64,000 bases of DNA from Allium sativum (GCA_030737875.1 CM060921.1:406574192-406638191), one strand, 5' to 3'; numbered from the stretch's first letter, positions 13,190-26,176 are shown. Numbers and translations: made by a program. Notes: a model not told the origin generated them from the sequence alone.

Positions 13190-13920
13190 AAAATCTTTTC
13201 GTCCTCGAAAAGGAACGGAGTTGAAAGTTGTTTAACTAACCAATTCAACTTTTAATTCTAATCAATTTTCAATTCAGTTCAATATTAAATTCGATTTCGC
13301 TAAATTTATAATTCTTTTATATATTGGTTAAATTAATTATCATTCCAGTATTTTAATTAGTTAAACTAATTATCAAACATCACAGCCAACAATCAATTAG
13401 GTGATTAACTTTTCAAATATATATATAACTTCTATGTATACATAAAAATCATATTTCAGTGCAAATCACAGCAATAAACCCTATCTCGTTTTAGTTCTCA
13501 CACTAGTCAATGGAAATATATAGATATCCCACTTTCGAATACTCGAACATAAATTCTGATGATGTTTCGAACCACTATTAGAACATCTCCTGGTGACTAG
13601 ATTGTGATTCTATATCTACCCAGTATATTTGAGACTTCGTACATATGCTAGCCAGGCGTATATGCAAATCTCTATATAGTCGATTGTCCATATCAATATA
13701 AAGTAAATATTCAAATATGTATAATATGGTTTTAAATTTTTAAACCAAAGTTGGTTTTCATTTTTATTTTTATTTTTAAATAACACTCTTCGGACTCATT
13801 CTAGGATACTACTAATCCCATCTCTAACGAGTCATTCTTATTGGATATTACTAATCCAATCTCTGATGAATTCTTTCGTTCGGCTCTAATGTGTCTTGTT
13901 CTCGAGCTCTGTAAACCAAA

Positions 13921-13932
13921 GCTCTGATACCA
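13921..13932 (-). other. Primer-binding site of E
   Basis: Minus strand TGGTATCAGAGC, two bases from the end of the 5' LTR. It is complementary to the 3' end of initiator methionine tRNA, the usual primer for plant gypsy elements. Confidence 0.93.
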
Positions 13933-15772
13933 AATGTGATGACCCAAACTTCCCAGTAAAGGAAAGCCTGGATTGCTTTGAGAACACGACAAACCAGAAC
14001 ACAAACAGAAGAAAATTTCAATGCTTATTACAACAATTTACATTAGAGTACAAGAATATTCTAGAGTATGAATAATTATAAAACAGGAGATAATATCAGA
14101 GATCTAAATACATTTAAATAGAAGCGGAAAAATAATACAAAATACAACTGAAAGAATTACACGGACACAGAGCTTTCCGAATATCGCTTCAGCTGTAGAC
14201 CAGGATCCTGTGAACATAATATCTACAAAACCAAAACTACTAGCTGCCCATGTGGAAATTATGGGCACCCACAGTTTAGGTTAAAACAATAAACTCCAGG
14301 TCAGTCATGGGACTGGTATGAGAACTCAAAACAATTATTAATTTGATTTTAAAGTTAGGTAAATCAAGGGACCACGCCATATTACACAGAATGGGTTTAA
14401 CCCCAAGAATACCAGTGCATAAAATAAACAGCGCTATGCTCTTTAGAAAAATGAAACCATTATAAGACTCAAGTCCCATGCAACGCAAGCCGAAGAGTAG
14501 AGTTTTACCTTATAATAGTAAAAAAATGCTTAATACGTGAAATTTTTCTTTCAATATTACTACAAGTGCACAGTGTAGAAATCAATTTCGAATATAAATG
14601 TACCAATCCTAGGTGTGGTATAATATATCATGTAAGCGGCATAATATATTAGGTCACCATATAGGTATACAACTAAAACCGTAAAGCTCGTATTGGAAAA
14701 TTGGGTTTCCATCATGATGGCTGCAGATTCGAAAGATCTATCGTGATTGTATCTCCACGGCTTACGTCTCGGCAAGAGAAAACACCGTAATACATATACT
14801 ATGCATTTTGGATGAGCATAAATATGTTCTATCCTCATGGGGTTCGGTCGGCTAAAATGACCTATCCCAATCTGCAGGTGGGGGCGACCACACCCAGCAC
14901 AACTCGGCCGACCAAATCTATATATAAATAAAGTATATTGGTCAAACCTACTAATCAAACAAATCGTTCCCCATCATACCAGGGTGTGAGGCTCGCGAAG
15001 TAACGTTGTACACAAAGCTGTGCTAATTAAAGTTGTGTTTTGATCATCATCCACAAGGCTTTGCTTTTCAACAAAAGCCTTGATCCATGCATCTTAGCAT
15101 GCCACATTGTCAATCCATACCATACCATTGATTTCTGCCAATATATAACCACTAAGCACATACGTCTTAGACAAGCGCGTTAAGCAAGAGAATAAATTCT
15201 CCGCCACCAACAGATATATATATATATTTAGCAGAGATCAACGAATACGACATAAAGGAATACAACGTAAGACATACCATCCATTTACAAGTCCGTTCTG
15301 GGTCTGAACGAAACCAGAGGCACCTTATTCCTCATCCCGTATATCCAATACGGAAGAGAGGCCCTCGCATATCCGAACAATCAACAAGTACGTCCGGACG
15401 GCTACCACTGTAGCCCCTTCAAGGTAGCTACTCCAATCATTGGCATCAGTAGCAACTCATCCATTCGATGTGAAGATCATCGGTCTTGCGCCATCTTCAA
15501 TCTCTTCGACTGTTAATCGTCATATCAATTATTCAGAATGGGTTAAACCCGGTCTTTCCGAATAACTGGCATACTTTATAAGCAAGTGCTATAAAACACA
15601 TCCTACACCTCATTCCAGTTCAGACTACCCTTTTAATAAGATATTCACATTTTTAGGGAAAAGTTCCCATTAACTTTATCAAAGATAAATTCTTTTAAAT
15701 TTATCCTTTTTAATCTCAAAAATCATTACTTACGGATTATTCAAGCTTAAGAATTTAACCTTATCTTTAATT

Positions 15773-16290
15773 GGGTTAAAGAACTAATGTCTTTTAAAAA
15801 CATTGTTCATGATGAACCCAAATCTTCTTCCATTAACTATGGAATCTTCATAGAAATCATAACGGTGTATAATCGATATAAATTCCCATATCAAACTAAT
15901 AATATAAATGGAATAGCGACAATGCCTTTTAAATTCCATATATAGTATCGGTCTTCATTCACATGAGCTCATCTCGACTATTACCAAATCGAATTCCATT
16001 CAATTCCAATTTAATATATTAAATTGGAAAACTTTATTTTGGAAAATTCCCATTAAATCCTAAAAAAAGATTTATAAATTTCAAATTATTTCTTCGTTGT
16101 TAATTGGGTTAAGAACAAGTGTTATTTAAAACACCATTAACGATAAACCCAAAAATCCAATTCTGTTATCCAATTCCAGTTAAATACTAATTAATTGGTA
16201 AAAATTTCCTAAACCTTAAATAAAAGATTTATTCTTTTATAAATTGGGTTTAAGAACAGTGTTATTAAAGACATCGTCCACGACAAACCC
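15773..16290 (-). repeat. Three hairpin repeats, E 5' LTR
   Basis: Counterparts of 8,533-9,050, at about 15,773, 16,108 and 16,245. Each is a GGGTT-type arm with an internal GTGTT/AACAC-type pair. Confidence 0.6.
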
Positions 16291-17517
16291 AAAATCCCAT
16301 TTGATATTAAATATAAGGTTCCGAATAGAAATTAATTCGGCTTATATTCAATATCAAATTCTGAAACCAACCAATATCGTATCGGGAATAACGATATATA
16401 TATATATATATATATATCTTCCAAATTCCTCACAATATTCGTATAATAACGGAACCCAATATCGAAGTATCCCGAAGATAATTTCCATTCCAATACATTC
16501 CAATATATATAAATAAATAATGGAAAAATTCTGATTATCTTAAAAAACGATTTTCAAAGTCCAATTTATTTCTAAAATAATTAAATTATTATTCTAGTTA
16601 ATAACTAGTTCATTAAACAGCTCATTTTGATAAAAATATATTATTATCTTTATAAAATTGGAATTTTCATCAAAAATCTTTCCAAACCATTTATTATGAT
16701 TTTACATAATTTTTCCATATTTTAAATAATTTTATTATCGCCCGTTCAGTCGGTTTCCAAACAACGGCCACCGAACTGCATCCATAGCGACCTTTTCTAA
16801 AATTGATTTGGACATATCTCCAAATCTAACCATTAGATTTCAAATCTTATATATTCATTGGAAAACTCTTTTCGATACGAACCCAACGGTTCTGGTATTA
16901 GGAGAATCCGACAGTCGGAGCTCCCGTAACGTCCATTTGAAGATAAAGGTCGAAATTCGCGAACAGTAGGTGCGCGGCGCGTTCTATTCTGGCCATTATA
17001 TATATATAATATATATTATATATATTTCGTCGATTTACATTAAAACATATTTATAAAATATTTATAATTTCATTTCAAAAGGATTCCAACTTCATTTTCA
17101 GTTTCAAATAAAAATTGAATATTCTATATCTTCATCATATTAAAATGATAATATTTTCAAAATATTATCTTTTGAAATCACTTCTTTTCGATATTCATTT
17201 TAAAATGAATAAAATCGATCGATAAACCCGTTCGGGTTAAAATGGCGGGTGCTACTTAACTCAGCTTCTTATTTTTTATATATAATTCTTTTTAACGTAA
17301 CAAACATACAATGAAAACATATTTTTCATTGTCAAGTCTTTTATTTTAAAATATGTTTCTTCTAAATGAAACCAACTAACAATAATAATGTAATTTTTAA
17401 TGTTTAATCTTTTTATTGAAAACAAGCTTCACTAAAAATGTAATCTTTATAAATAAAAATGTCCTTTTACATCAAAAATGTTCTTTTACAACAAAAAAAT
17501 TCTTTTTCAACAAAAAT

Positions 17518-17590
17518 ATTCATTATATAATTTACAATAACAATGTTCTTTATATAATTTACAATAACAATGTTCTTTATATAACAATAA
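17518..17590. repeat. 27-bp tandem array, E 5' LTR
   Basis: Two to three copies of the unit found about five times at 10,265-10,400. Confidence 0.8.
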
Positions 17591-18357
17591 AAAGATTAAA
17601 AAAAATTGTAAATCATTTTTCATGTTTACTGTCAAATTCATGTTTCTAAATATGAATAAAAGAATAAATTTTATTCTAAAACATATTTTTAAGAATTCAT
17701 ATGTTCTTTCATAACAATAAAAAGATAATTTTTATTGTAAAACAAATTCTGACAATTTTTATATTCCTACATAAAATAAAAAGAATAACTTTTTATTTTA
17801 AAACAGTCGTATATTTCTAAATTGGAATGAGACCTAATCAATTACCATATAATTTTAGTTATATGGAAAATAGATATAATCAACAGATAATTATTTCATT
17901 CACAAACAATATATTACACTTTAGGTATAGAAATAAATAACTGTTTAAAAGATCGAGTGCGAAAGAGTTCTCACCTTTATTTCTATTCCGTTCGTCTTTA
18001 ATTGACAGTTCGAGTCCGATTTTGGTCCAAAATCCAACTTGCACCAAAATTGATGTCCACGCGAAACTCTCGACTCAATAATCGCAGCAAATCCTATTTT
18101 GCACGATTTCGAGTTCGTAGCAAAAAGATATTAATTTACGAAGTTTAAAATAATTAAATAATTAATTAAATTGTGGATTTTACCCAAAATTTCAACTTGC
18201 TCCAAATTAGACGAAATTGGTGCTCACGCGAAGGTCTTGTCGCCACGATCGCGGCGGATCTGAAATCGTCAGATTCTGAGTTCATGCGAGAGAGTTATAC
18301 AATTACGAAGTTTGAATAAATTAATTAATTAATTAAATATCACCCCAAATCGGGTCA

Positions 18358-18780
18358 AACCCGAGCTCCACCCCTTTGACCACCGATCGCCGCTGCCACA
18401 GCCCCCTATACCGTCGGCCACAACCCCCTATACCGTCGGCCACCACCACCATCGTCTATGTGGCTCCGCCACGCGCCGTCACCTGAAGGCCGCCGTCCAG
18501 TTCGCCTCCGTTCGCCAGAAATCGCGGAAACCCCCAAACTGACCTTGCGCCAGAATTCCGCCGCCCAGCTACTTCCACGATCGTGGACCCCACCAGTTCG
18601 ATGCGACACGTCAGCTCGGACATTTTCCCCTCGGCCACCATCACCTGGAACGCCACCTTATCGCCGGAGTTTGGCGATCTTTGTTTCCAGCTTTCGGAAA
18701 TTGTACACCTCCGATCATCTCAGTTTTCCGGCCACCACAAGCACTTTCAGATCGAACAACCAAAGACAATGTCATAGCCC
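18358..18780 (-). other. GC-rich island, E 5' LTR
   Basis: Homologue of 11,519-11,910, with a small internal duplication near 18,410-18,445. It has open frames on both strands (for example 18,458-18,871 plus and 18,456-18,656 minus), but none is conserved between the two LTRs. I treat it as an exon-like or captured segment of unknown origin. Confidence 0.5.
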
Positions 18781-20026
18781 TTCCTCTCCTCTACAATTTC
18801 TTCAACTGGGCCATCGCCTAATTCTTCAAGGATTGATCAGAAAATGGCCAAAACCGAAATCAGTTTTCTGACTTTGACTGTCGATTCCGGCGAATCCGTG
18901 CAACGATAGACTGTGGAATTTTTTTGGTAGGTAGAGATCATCTTGATCTACAATACCCAGAAACGATTTGGGTTAATTGTGTATGGATTGAGAGATATAA
19001 ATTATTTTGTTTCCAGGGGCTTATTTGCAAAATTTTGAGAGAAAAGGAGAGAGATGGCTGTTGTCAATTTTTGAGGAAGAAGAATAATGAGGGTTTGGGA
19101 AGGGGGAAAAGATATTATATAGCCGTGGATTAAGATATATTATTTTATTATTAATTTTCTAGCTTTATTATTAATTCTTTATTTCACGCTCTCTTTACTC
19201 GACAGTTATTGATGCCATGGTCACATATGAACTCCGTTGGCAATGAAAATTGATATGCTGCTATATCTTGACGATACAGTTCCAATAAAACTGGTTTCGT
19301 CGAATTTTGAGTCCGTTTGCTCAAAAAGCCCTGTTCTTGCCCTTATATGGCTAACCGTTTCACAATTAATTTCTCACGGCCACATACTAGCTCTAAAAAT
19401 TTCATAAAAATTATTTCTAGCTTTTTTTGACGATACGATCCTAATAAAACTAATTTCGTCGAATTTGGAGACCATCTGAAAAATGGTCATTTTCTGGTCG
19501 ATCCAATTTGACTGAAATGGACAAAACACATTTTCATTTGCCACGCTCACATATTGATTCCAAAAATTATGAAAATTGGAATCTAGTAATAATTTGTCAT
19601 TCTGGATCCAACAAAAGTGGTTTCGTCGGAAACGGAGGTCGTTCGCAGAATGGCTATTTTTAATGGCTATATATTATATAAAATTCCATAGCGTCTATTT
19701 CAAATTTTAAACTGGACATAACTTTCAATTTATATTATGAAATCTGGATTTTTCACATTCGTTAGAAAGATATAATTAATCAAATTTAAATATTTCTACT
19801 TTTACTGTAATCCGATTTTTTTTGAATTCTATATAGTCAATTGAAATTTGAAATTGAATTTTCGAACTACCACGCCATTTTAAACTCCTTTTATAATTAA
19901 ATTAATTTTTTTGTTCTAACTTCGATTTAAATAAATTTTTCGTCGTTATTATATTAAATATTCAAAATCCATTAAAATTGCTAAAATAAATTTTTTAAAT
20001 TGGTTCAGAAATTACGGGTTGTTACA

Positions 20027-20031
20027 CAAGC
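20027..20031. repeat. Target-site duplication CAAGC (right copy)
   Basis: Exact match to 6,672-6,676. Confidence 0.9.
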
Positions 20032-20874
20032 CGTCAACCTCCTCAATTTGATTATTACCTACAATTATTATACATTCAAAATTATATAGCATATTAAATT
20101 TTTGTAATTCACATTAATAAAATTTACCAACTCCTACCAATACTGCTGAAATGATTTAGATCCTCCTCGATGAATGACTGGATTTATATTCCTATTTGTA
20201 GAGTTTCTTTCATACTCTGCTTGTACATTCAAAATTTGATACATTATCTATTAATCAAATACTTTTAATATTTTAAAAAATAAATAGTACATCTACCTTT
20301 TCCTCAATAGTATCCCAATATCTGGTAAATCCTTCCCATATAGCACACCCTTCCAGCTAGGCTTTTCCCTTTTTTTCTTTATTAATGATATTCTACCCTT
20401 ATAATTCTTTCTCATCTTTTGCATCTAACAGAGTTGGGCCAACTGTAACTTATGGGTCTGTATATCCAGTTCGGCCTGTATTTCATGGTAAACAAACATT
20501 AAGAAGTAAAATATGTATAGTATATCGGCGATAAAAAAACTAAAATAGAAAATTATTTAAAACAATGTACTTACAAGGATATCCTGCCAAATGCACTATA
20601 TGATGTAACGTGGGATCTTATCCCACTTCGGCCAACAAGCCGACATCCTAGCCCTGTACGCTGCTTTCGAAACATCTAGAACAACCTTTGAAGGTTGTAG
20701 GTCGAAACCCTTATGTTAAATATGATATACATAAGTGTATTGTAACAGTCTAAATAAGGTTATTTTTTACCCCTCGGATCTAGGCACTAAGTAAGAGACA
20801 TGACATTGTGATTGCTGCGATGGACCACAACCATCGCTTAAAGAATAAGAAGAACTCCTCCCTCTCGATGACAT
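20032..20874 (-). pseudogene. CACTA tnpA-like gene, proximal fragment
   Basis: Minus-strand gene downstream of the tnpD-like gene. A possible start at 20,874 gives MSSRGRSSSYSLSDGCG, a serine/glycine-rich opening often seen in CACTA second genes. Further exon-like pieces are about 20,705-20,590 (KGFDLQPSKVV ... WPKWDKIPRYI), 20,480-20,290 (basic, lysine-rich) and about 20,215-20,140 (HRGGSKSFQQY). The last matches the H-x-G-G-S-K-S-F hallmark of the plant Transposase_24 family. The final exon, about 20,060-20,032, runs straight into element E. GT and AG dinucleotides bound several of these pieces, but exon limits are my estimate. Stop codons within some pieces suggest a decayed gene. Its likely role in life was as the DNA-binding partner protein for CACTA transposition. 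Confidence 0.55.
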
Positions 20875-21219
20875 ATGTATATGCCTGACAAATTATTTTA
20901 AAAAAGAACAATAACATGATATTGAAATATATTTTACAGTTAACTGAACATACGATATAACTTGCTAAAAAAATGACGTAAAAGGAAATGAAATTGGATA
21001 TATCTATATTAGATTGGGTCTCATATTCTAAGGAGAAACATATTACATTGCAGTTTTAACATGAATAAATAGGAAAATGTGCATATGACATAAAATATGT
21101 AAATAAAGATAAGCTGGTAATATTGAAGAATTCAACAGACATGAATTCCAAAATATACGTCATATACTGCATAATTACATTATAAGTTATAACTAGGAAG
21201 ATAATAGTCATCATCTACA
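20875..21219. other. Spacer between CACTA genes
   Basis: AT-rich DNA between the end of the tnpD-like gene and the likely start of the tnpA-like gene. No coding signal or repeat structure seen. Confidence 0.5.
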
Positions 21220-24200
21220 TCAGTCATCATCATCTTCTAATTCAAAATCGATCCCATATTCTACGATATTTTCCTTCGTACTCTCGAATGCTTCTACCAA
21301 AACGTTTGGTTCATCGTTCAGAGGTCCAAAATCTATATGATTGTCTTCAATTATTATTTCATTGTTTTGCTCAAGATCTTCCTGATAAGCTTCTTCGTTT
21401 GGAATATTCTTTCCACTGAAAGTAAATTTGGCCTTTTTTTTAAAAAAATGTCGACCAATCTTTTTTATCTCTTTTTAGAGAGGGATGAGGAGCATAATAA
21501 ACTTGAAATACTTGTTTGGATGGTTTAAAACGATCATACTTGTGATAGTGTGATATATGCTTTATTTTAATCAGAAAATAATCCTTGTGCACATTAATCC
21601 CATAACCTAGAACATTGTAAACCAATTGCATTTAAATAGAAACACCTCCTCCGCCGGCCATGAGAAATATGTCAGTTGAAAATTTTGTGTTAAAATGCCA
21701 TAAAAATCATTTGTGTGATTTTCTGGATCATCACTGCATTTAACGAATACACATGTATTATTCATTAAATTTTCAACACTGTATTCTTTGATGTTAAAAT
21801 TTATATCCATTCACAAAACATGTTGGATATGTCTTGACCACTCTTTTTGGTCCCATTGCAAGATGTTTCAACCCTTCATCAGCAACATAATTTCTGGGTT
21901 TGTAAACGTAATTTGAAAACCAATCAGAAAATTCTTTACTGAGATCTCCGTTCTTATGTTCACGTTCATAAACAGTATATATATAAATTAAATATTACAT
22001 TAGATTATTCACACGCAAGCACTATAGAAATGAATAAAACACTAACTGATATTTCAGATTACCTAACAAATATGCATACTCAGCACAATTTAGAAGAATA
22101 TAAATTCACATGATCACTATCGGATGTTCATCGCCTTCGTCATTATGAGAAACATTTTCAAATGATATATTCACTTGATCACTAAAATAGGTAGAGCGAG
22201 AGTAAGAACGAAGCTTCTTCTTAACCTTCAACTTGTGCTTTTTGTCTCACTTTTTTCTTCAGATGATTCAGATGTATATGCAAAATTAATTTACATTACT
22301 TCATATTTTAAATGCAATTAAATTAATAGGTAACATGTTATGTATACCTCCGAAATGGATACATCCATCCATATTGGACAGGACCTAGAAGTCCTTCTTC
22401 AGATGGGAGGTAAACAGGTAAATGCTCCATTACATTAAAAAAATCTAAAGGAAATATTTTCTCTAATTTGTAGAGCAATATAGGAATATCTACTTCAAAA
22501 TTACATAAAGGTTGCACCTTTAAAGTAGTCGAACAAAGCTCTTTGTAAAACATACAAAGCTTTGTTACTACTTTCCAAAGTTTTAACGACAGTAGTACTT
22601 TGAACATAATAAAAAAATAAATTTTCCATCATTATGTGACAGTCATGGCTTTTCATTCCGTTCAATTTACCATTTTTAAAGTCAACATATCTACGAAGAT
22701 TTGATGAAATCCCACCTAAAAATCTTAACCCTTCAACCCATTTTAACACAACTTTAACTTGATTATTATATAATTCATAACATGCTTTGGTTTTTTTTAC
22801 TATCATTTGGTTTATATGAAGCTCATGACGTTTGCATAATTCTTCTATATCGCATCTTGATTTCAAATCATTTTTAGTCTTCCCTTTGACATTCAAAATT
22901 ATGTTAAAGACATTAAAAAATACATTTTTCTCATTGTGCATCATATCAATATTATGATGAAGCAGAAGATGTTTTCAATATGGCAACTCCCAAAAAATAT
23001 ACTATTTTCATCAATTATGAAAAGTCGATTTGCCTACAATTTCTGTTTGAACTCTTGTTTCATATATCTTTGGATAATCTTTAACCAGATCGTATATGTC
23101 TTCGCTTATGCATATCGTTGGTGGTTGTATGATTTCTACTCTATTAGTTGAAAAGTTTTTCTTGTCCCCTCTAAAAGGATGATTTACATGGAGAAAACAT
23201 CGATGACAGTCAAACCACGAAATTTTCTTATCATGAGGTTAAGAAAGTGCTCGTGTTTCTTCCATGCAATATGGACATACTAGACGACCAACAATACTCC
23301 ATCCTGAAAGCATTGCATAGGTACGAAAATCACTTACAGTTCACAACAAAGAAGCAAAAATACAAAAAAAATCGTCTTTGAAACATCGTATGTTTCTTCT
23401 CCTTCGTTCCACAATGTTTTTAATTCTTCAATCAGCTGTTGTAAATAGACATCAATTCCTTGTGTCGGATTGTCGGGGCTAGGAACAACAACAGTAAGAA
23501 ACATATATTGCCTTTTCATACACATCCATGAAGGTAAATTATAATGTGTAATGATAATGGGCCTTAATGAAGATTTAGCACCAAATTGAGAAAATGGTGA
23601 AAAACCATCTGTACATAATCTAAGTCTGACATTACGACTCTCTGCTGCAAAATTGGCATAAGTTTTATCGAAATGCTTCCATGCTTCTCCATCAGTCAGA
23701 TGTGTCAACATACCCTCTTCCTCTGACTCACATTATGTCGTCTCATATGAGATGCAGTTACAGAAGATGCATATAATCTTTGAAGCCTTGGAGTAATGGT
23801 TAAGTATTGCATACACTAGTACGAAACTTCCTTTCCCTTATTTTTTCTTGGTTTGTATCTTTAGTGATTACATATTTTACAATTACTAAGGTTTACGTCT
23901 TCTTTCCAAAACAACATGCATCCATTTAAACATGTATCTTTTTTTTATAAGTAAACCAAAAGTTAACATAATTTTATTAACTTTATAGTGATTTTCACAC
24001 ATGAAATTATCGAGCGGCATGTTTTTTTTGCAGCTTACACAGTAGTCGTAAACCCAGCTTCAATGATATTATATTTTGACTTCATCGCAAAGTATTATGC
24101 GATTACCGACAGTTGAGTGTCGCTTTTACGACCATCCCAAATAGGTATCTTAGCAGCATCCAGTAAATCATAAAAAAAAACTGGGTTCAATATTCGATTC

Positions 24201-24563
24201 TTTAGCATTTCCATCATCGTCGTCAACTTAACTATAGTAAACATTGATATGCTACATCTTCGACTATATTTTCAATATGGGTCATACTAACATTTTCATT
24301 AACAACACGTTTTACCTCAGAATCTACAGAAGTTTTTACTACAACTTCTCCATGATGATCCCAAAAATAGTACTCTGGTACGATTCGTTTTTGCACAAAT
24401 GTACTTTAACAATATCAGGTAATATAGAATTCAAATATCTACACTTGTTACAAGGACAACGAATTTCTAGATCATTTCCATTATTAATTAAAGCGAATTC
24501 AACAAAGACATTTATGAAATTCGTGTGACTTAGTGTAGGATCTTTATATACGGAATATAGAGG
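21220..24563 (-). pseudogene. CACTA tnpD-like transposase (TNP2 family), degenerate
   Basis: The minus strand shows the complete domain order of a CACTA transposase. A Transpos_assoc-like zinc segment (about 24,560-24,370) contains IRCPCNKCRY. A TNP2 core (about 24,180-22,920) has blocks such as NGCMLFWKEDVNLSNCKIC, DGEAWKHFDKTYANFA and YNLPSWMCMK, then a DVYLQ-LIEELK-LW block. A DUF4218 segment (about 22,690-22,340) contains HDCHIMM and GPVQYGWMYPFRRY. A DUF4216 segment (about 21,810-21,440) contains FYGILT and VFLFKCNW. An acidic tail (ELEDDDD) is followed by TGA at 21,220-21,222. Stops and frameshifts interrupt it repeatedly, for example near 24,110, 23,335 and 23,005, so it cannot make a working transposase. 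Normal function is cutting and joining at CACTA terminal repeats. The element's own ends are not in the window. Confidence 0.85.
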
Positions 24564-24796
24564 AATTGACTATGAAATACTAAATTGTCTAATAAATAGT
24601 TATGCAAATAAATATTAATAGATATGATATATCACTGATAAGTAAATGCAGTAAATAAAGTGACACCAGAAATTTTATTCTGGTTCAAACTTCCTGTCCT
24701 ACGTCTAGACCCAGACTCTTTCTGGAATTCATTATCAACACTCTCTCTTCACTCGGAGGAACAGGTTCACAATGGTCCGATCCCCAACAAGGATCA
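24564..24796. other. Unassigned repeat fragment between CACTA and element A
   Basis: No open frame. On the minus strand the stretch around 24,720-24,660 (CTAGACGTAGGACAGG ... AACCAGAATAAAATT) resembles the 'cgtaggc ... accacgtaaa' wording common in Ty1/copia LTRs. It could be a copia LTR scrap or the untranslated start of the CACTA element. Confidence 0.25.
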
Positions 24797-25533
24797 TGTA
24801 ACACCCCACGTCCATTAATGTCACTCGCAAAGGGAATGCATTAACTTCCATGGAGCATTTTAAGTGAATATAGAACAGAAAATCACAACAAGGCAGATAT
24901 TAAGCAGTACTTGAAAATTCAAAACTTTATTTATTGCAGCAGAAGGTAAATATGTTTGGTTACATCATCAAAACCATAAACCAAAGTCAAGTACATCATA
25001 ACCATCTTGATAAAACAAAGTACATAATCTGAAAGACATAATCCCCAACATTAAAATAGCCATAATTAAAGAGAAGCTGAACTTTACTTCAGCGGTCCAA
25101 GAAATCTTCTAAAAGCAGTCCAAAATCAAGCTCCACTGGTGCTAGTTCCAACCTGAGCACCTGGGGGGGGGGGGGGAGGGAGGGAAGAGATGGAAAAAGG
25201 GGGTCAGACATAAAGTCTGGCGAGTGCGATGATTCTAACAATATAATTAACAAAGTAACTAGGCTAAGGAATAAGTTGGAAAATAAGGAAATGATCATGA
25301 ACCATTGAGTATGGCAGAGTAAATAAGGAAACGGGATGATCAACGATATCGTTAAGCGCACCTAAACCACTATAGGATGATTACTAAACTATACCAACAC
25401 TATGGGATAATTGCTATACTGCACCGCCACTAGTATACTGCACCACCACTAGTCACCTAAGGTTGATCCCGCCTACAGACTTAATAATGATATTGGTAGT
25501 TTCGTGCACCCCAAGCTGCCTTCATAGCTGTCG
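24797..25533 (-). mobile_element. Family 2 LTR end, probable 3' LTR of element A
   Basis: Read on the minus strand this is the last 737 bp of an LTR ending GGGGTGTTACA at 24,797. No primer site lies beyond it, so it is a 3' or solo LTR end. It matches 61,340-62,077 closely (about seven mismatches in the first 300 bases by eye), far better than it matches the C LTR, which makes it the best partner for the 5' LTR of A. It is cut at 25,533 by element B. It retains the acceptor-like CAG at 25,161-25,162 after a long C run (read on minus). Confidence 0.75.
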
Positions 25534-25943
25534 TGTAACAACCCGAATTTTAATAACATGTTAAAACAATAAATCAAGGTATAATTAATATTTAGGAGAA
25601 GAATTAAGAGAAACGGGTTGCGCCATTGCGTCCGTCTCGAAATTCTGCTTGGAAATGAGTCCCAGTTTGCGAGAATCGGAGTCCGTATGAAGAAGATATG
25701 GACGAACGAAGTTAGGCAGAAAAACCGAAAACAGACCAGAATACACTGGCGCACTTGTGAAGTGCGCCATTGCAAAAATACACTGGCGCACCTGCAAAGT
25801 GCGCCCATACAAATCCAATACCGAATTCTAGAGTGTTCTGAGGTGACGTGTCTTCTTTTGAGTGGTTGGATGATGTGTATTCGAGCTGTGCGATTCTGAT
25901 GACTTCTGGACTGATCTCAAGGCTCTAAATCACCCTATTCTCC

Positions 25944-25951
25944 TATAAAAA
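25944..25951 (+). promoter_or_regulatory. TATA box, B 5' LTR
   Basis: TATAAAAA with a GC-richer surround; a start site would be expected near 25,975. The same box is at 32,764-32,771 in the second LTR, and the C LTR has a similar TATAAAG on the minus strand at 41,424-41,418, at a comparable distance from the LTR start. Two very short upstream frames follow the predicted start, one beginning MLKSLLSRGRRLYSSS. Confidence 0.65.
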
Positions 25952-26170
25952 GACCCTAAGACCTAGCCTAAACCCACACAAATCATTCTAATAACAAAAT
26001 AATGCTGAAATCTCTCTTGAGCCGTGGCCGCCGTCTCTACTCTTCTTCTTAAGCTTTCATACGCAATCCAATGCAAAGATGAAGACTTCTACAACGATTC
26101 AAGGAGATGAATCAACAAAGCTACAACGTTCTACGAAAAATTTCAAGTCTTAATTCGCTAGCCATGCTAT

Positions 26171-26176
26171 GTAAGT
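26171..26176 (+). promoter_or_regulatory. Predicted 5' splice site in B LTR
   Basis: GTAAGT after GCCATGCTAT, about 200 bases downstream of the predicted transcription start. It is conserved at 32,991 in the other LTR and on the minus strand at 41,189-41,184 in the diverged C LTR. Paired with the acceptor at 29,642-29,643 it would define an intron of about 3.47 kb. Splicing itself is not shown by the sequence. Confidence 0.45.

Larger units (their letters stand above)
13177..13934 (-). other. Non-coding interior of element E
   Basis: 758 bp between the LTRs, read on the minus strand from the primer site to the polypurine tract. Just after the primer site it matches the interior of D (lysine/serine-like text around TTTGGTTTACAGAGCTC and on to about 13,790), but it lacks the distal third of D. 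No gag, protease, RT or integrase motif is visible in any frame. Confidence 0.85.
6677..20026 (-). mobile_element. Complete LARD-like LTR retrotransposon 'E'
   Basis: Minus-strand element of 13,350 bp with two giant LTRs (6,677-13,176 and 13,935-20,026), perfect CAAGC target duplications, an initiator-Met-tRNA primer site and a polypurine tract. Only 758 bp lies between the LTRs, with no gag or pol, so the element must depend on proteins supplied by another element. The LTRs differ by many substitutions, a ~335-bp deletion and a change in tandem-repeat number, so E is older than D. It sits inside the tnpA-like gene of the CACTA element. The primer site, the GACGAAAAGATTTTAAGTGGGG tract context and the TGTAACAACCCG terminus resemble those of the chromovirus-type family 2, which suggests a related helper. 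Confidence 0.93.
13935..20026 (-). mobile_element. 5' LTR of element E (6,092 bp)
   Basis: Minus strand begins TGTAACAACCCGTAATTTC at 20,026 and ends GGTCATCACA at 13,935. It is about 400 bp shorter than its partner, mainly because sequence equivalent to about 10,680-11,015 is absent near 17,862 and because the 27-bp array is shorter. GC-rich island at 18,358-18,780. Confidence 0.92.

Noticed and set aside
25161..25180. G-runs at 25,161, 37,905 and 61,706 as G-quadruplexes
   Set aside because: They are single homopolymer runs of variable length; in LTR sense they are the C-run before the conserved CAG, so a pyrimidine tract explains them better.
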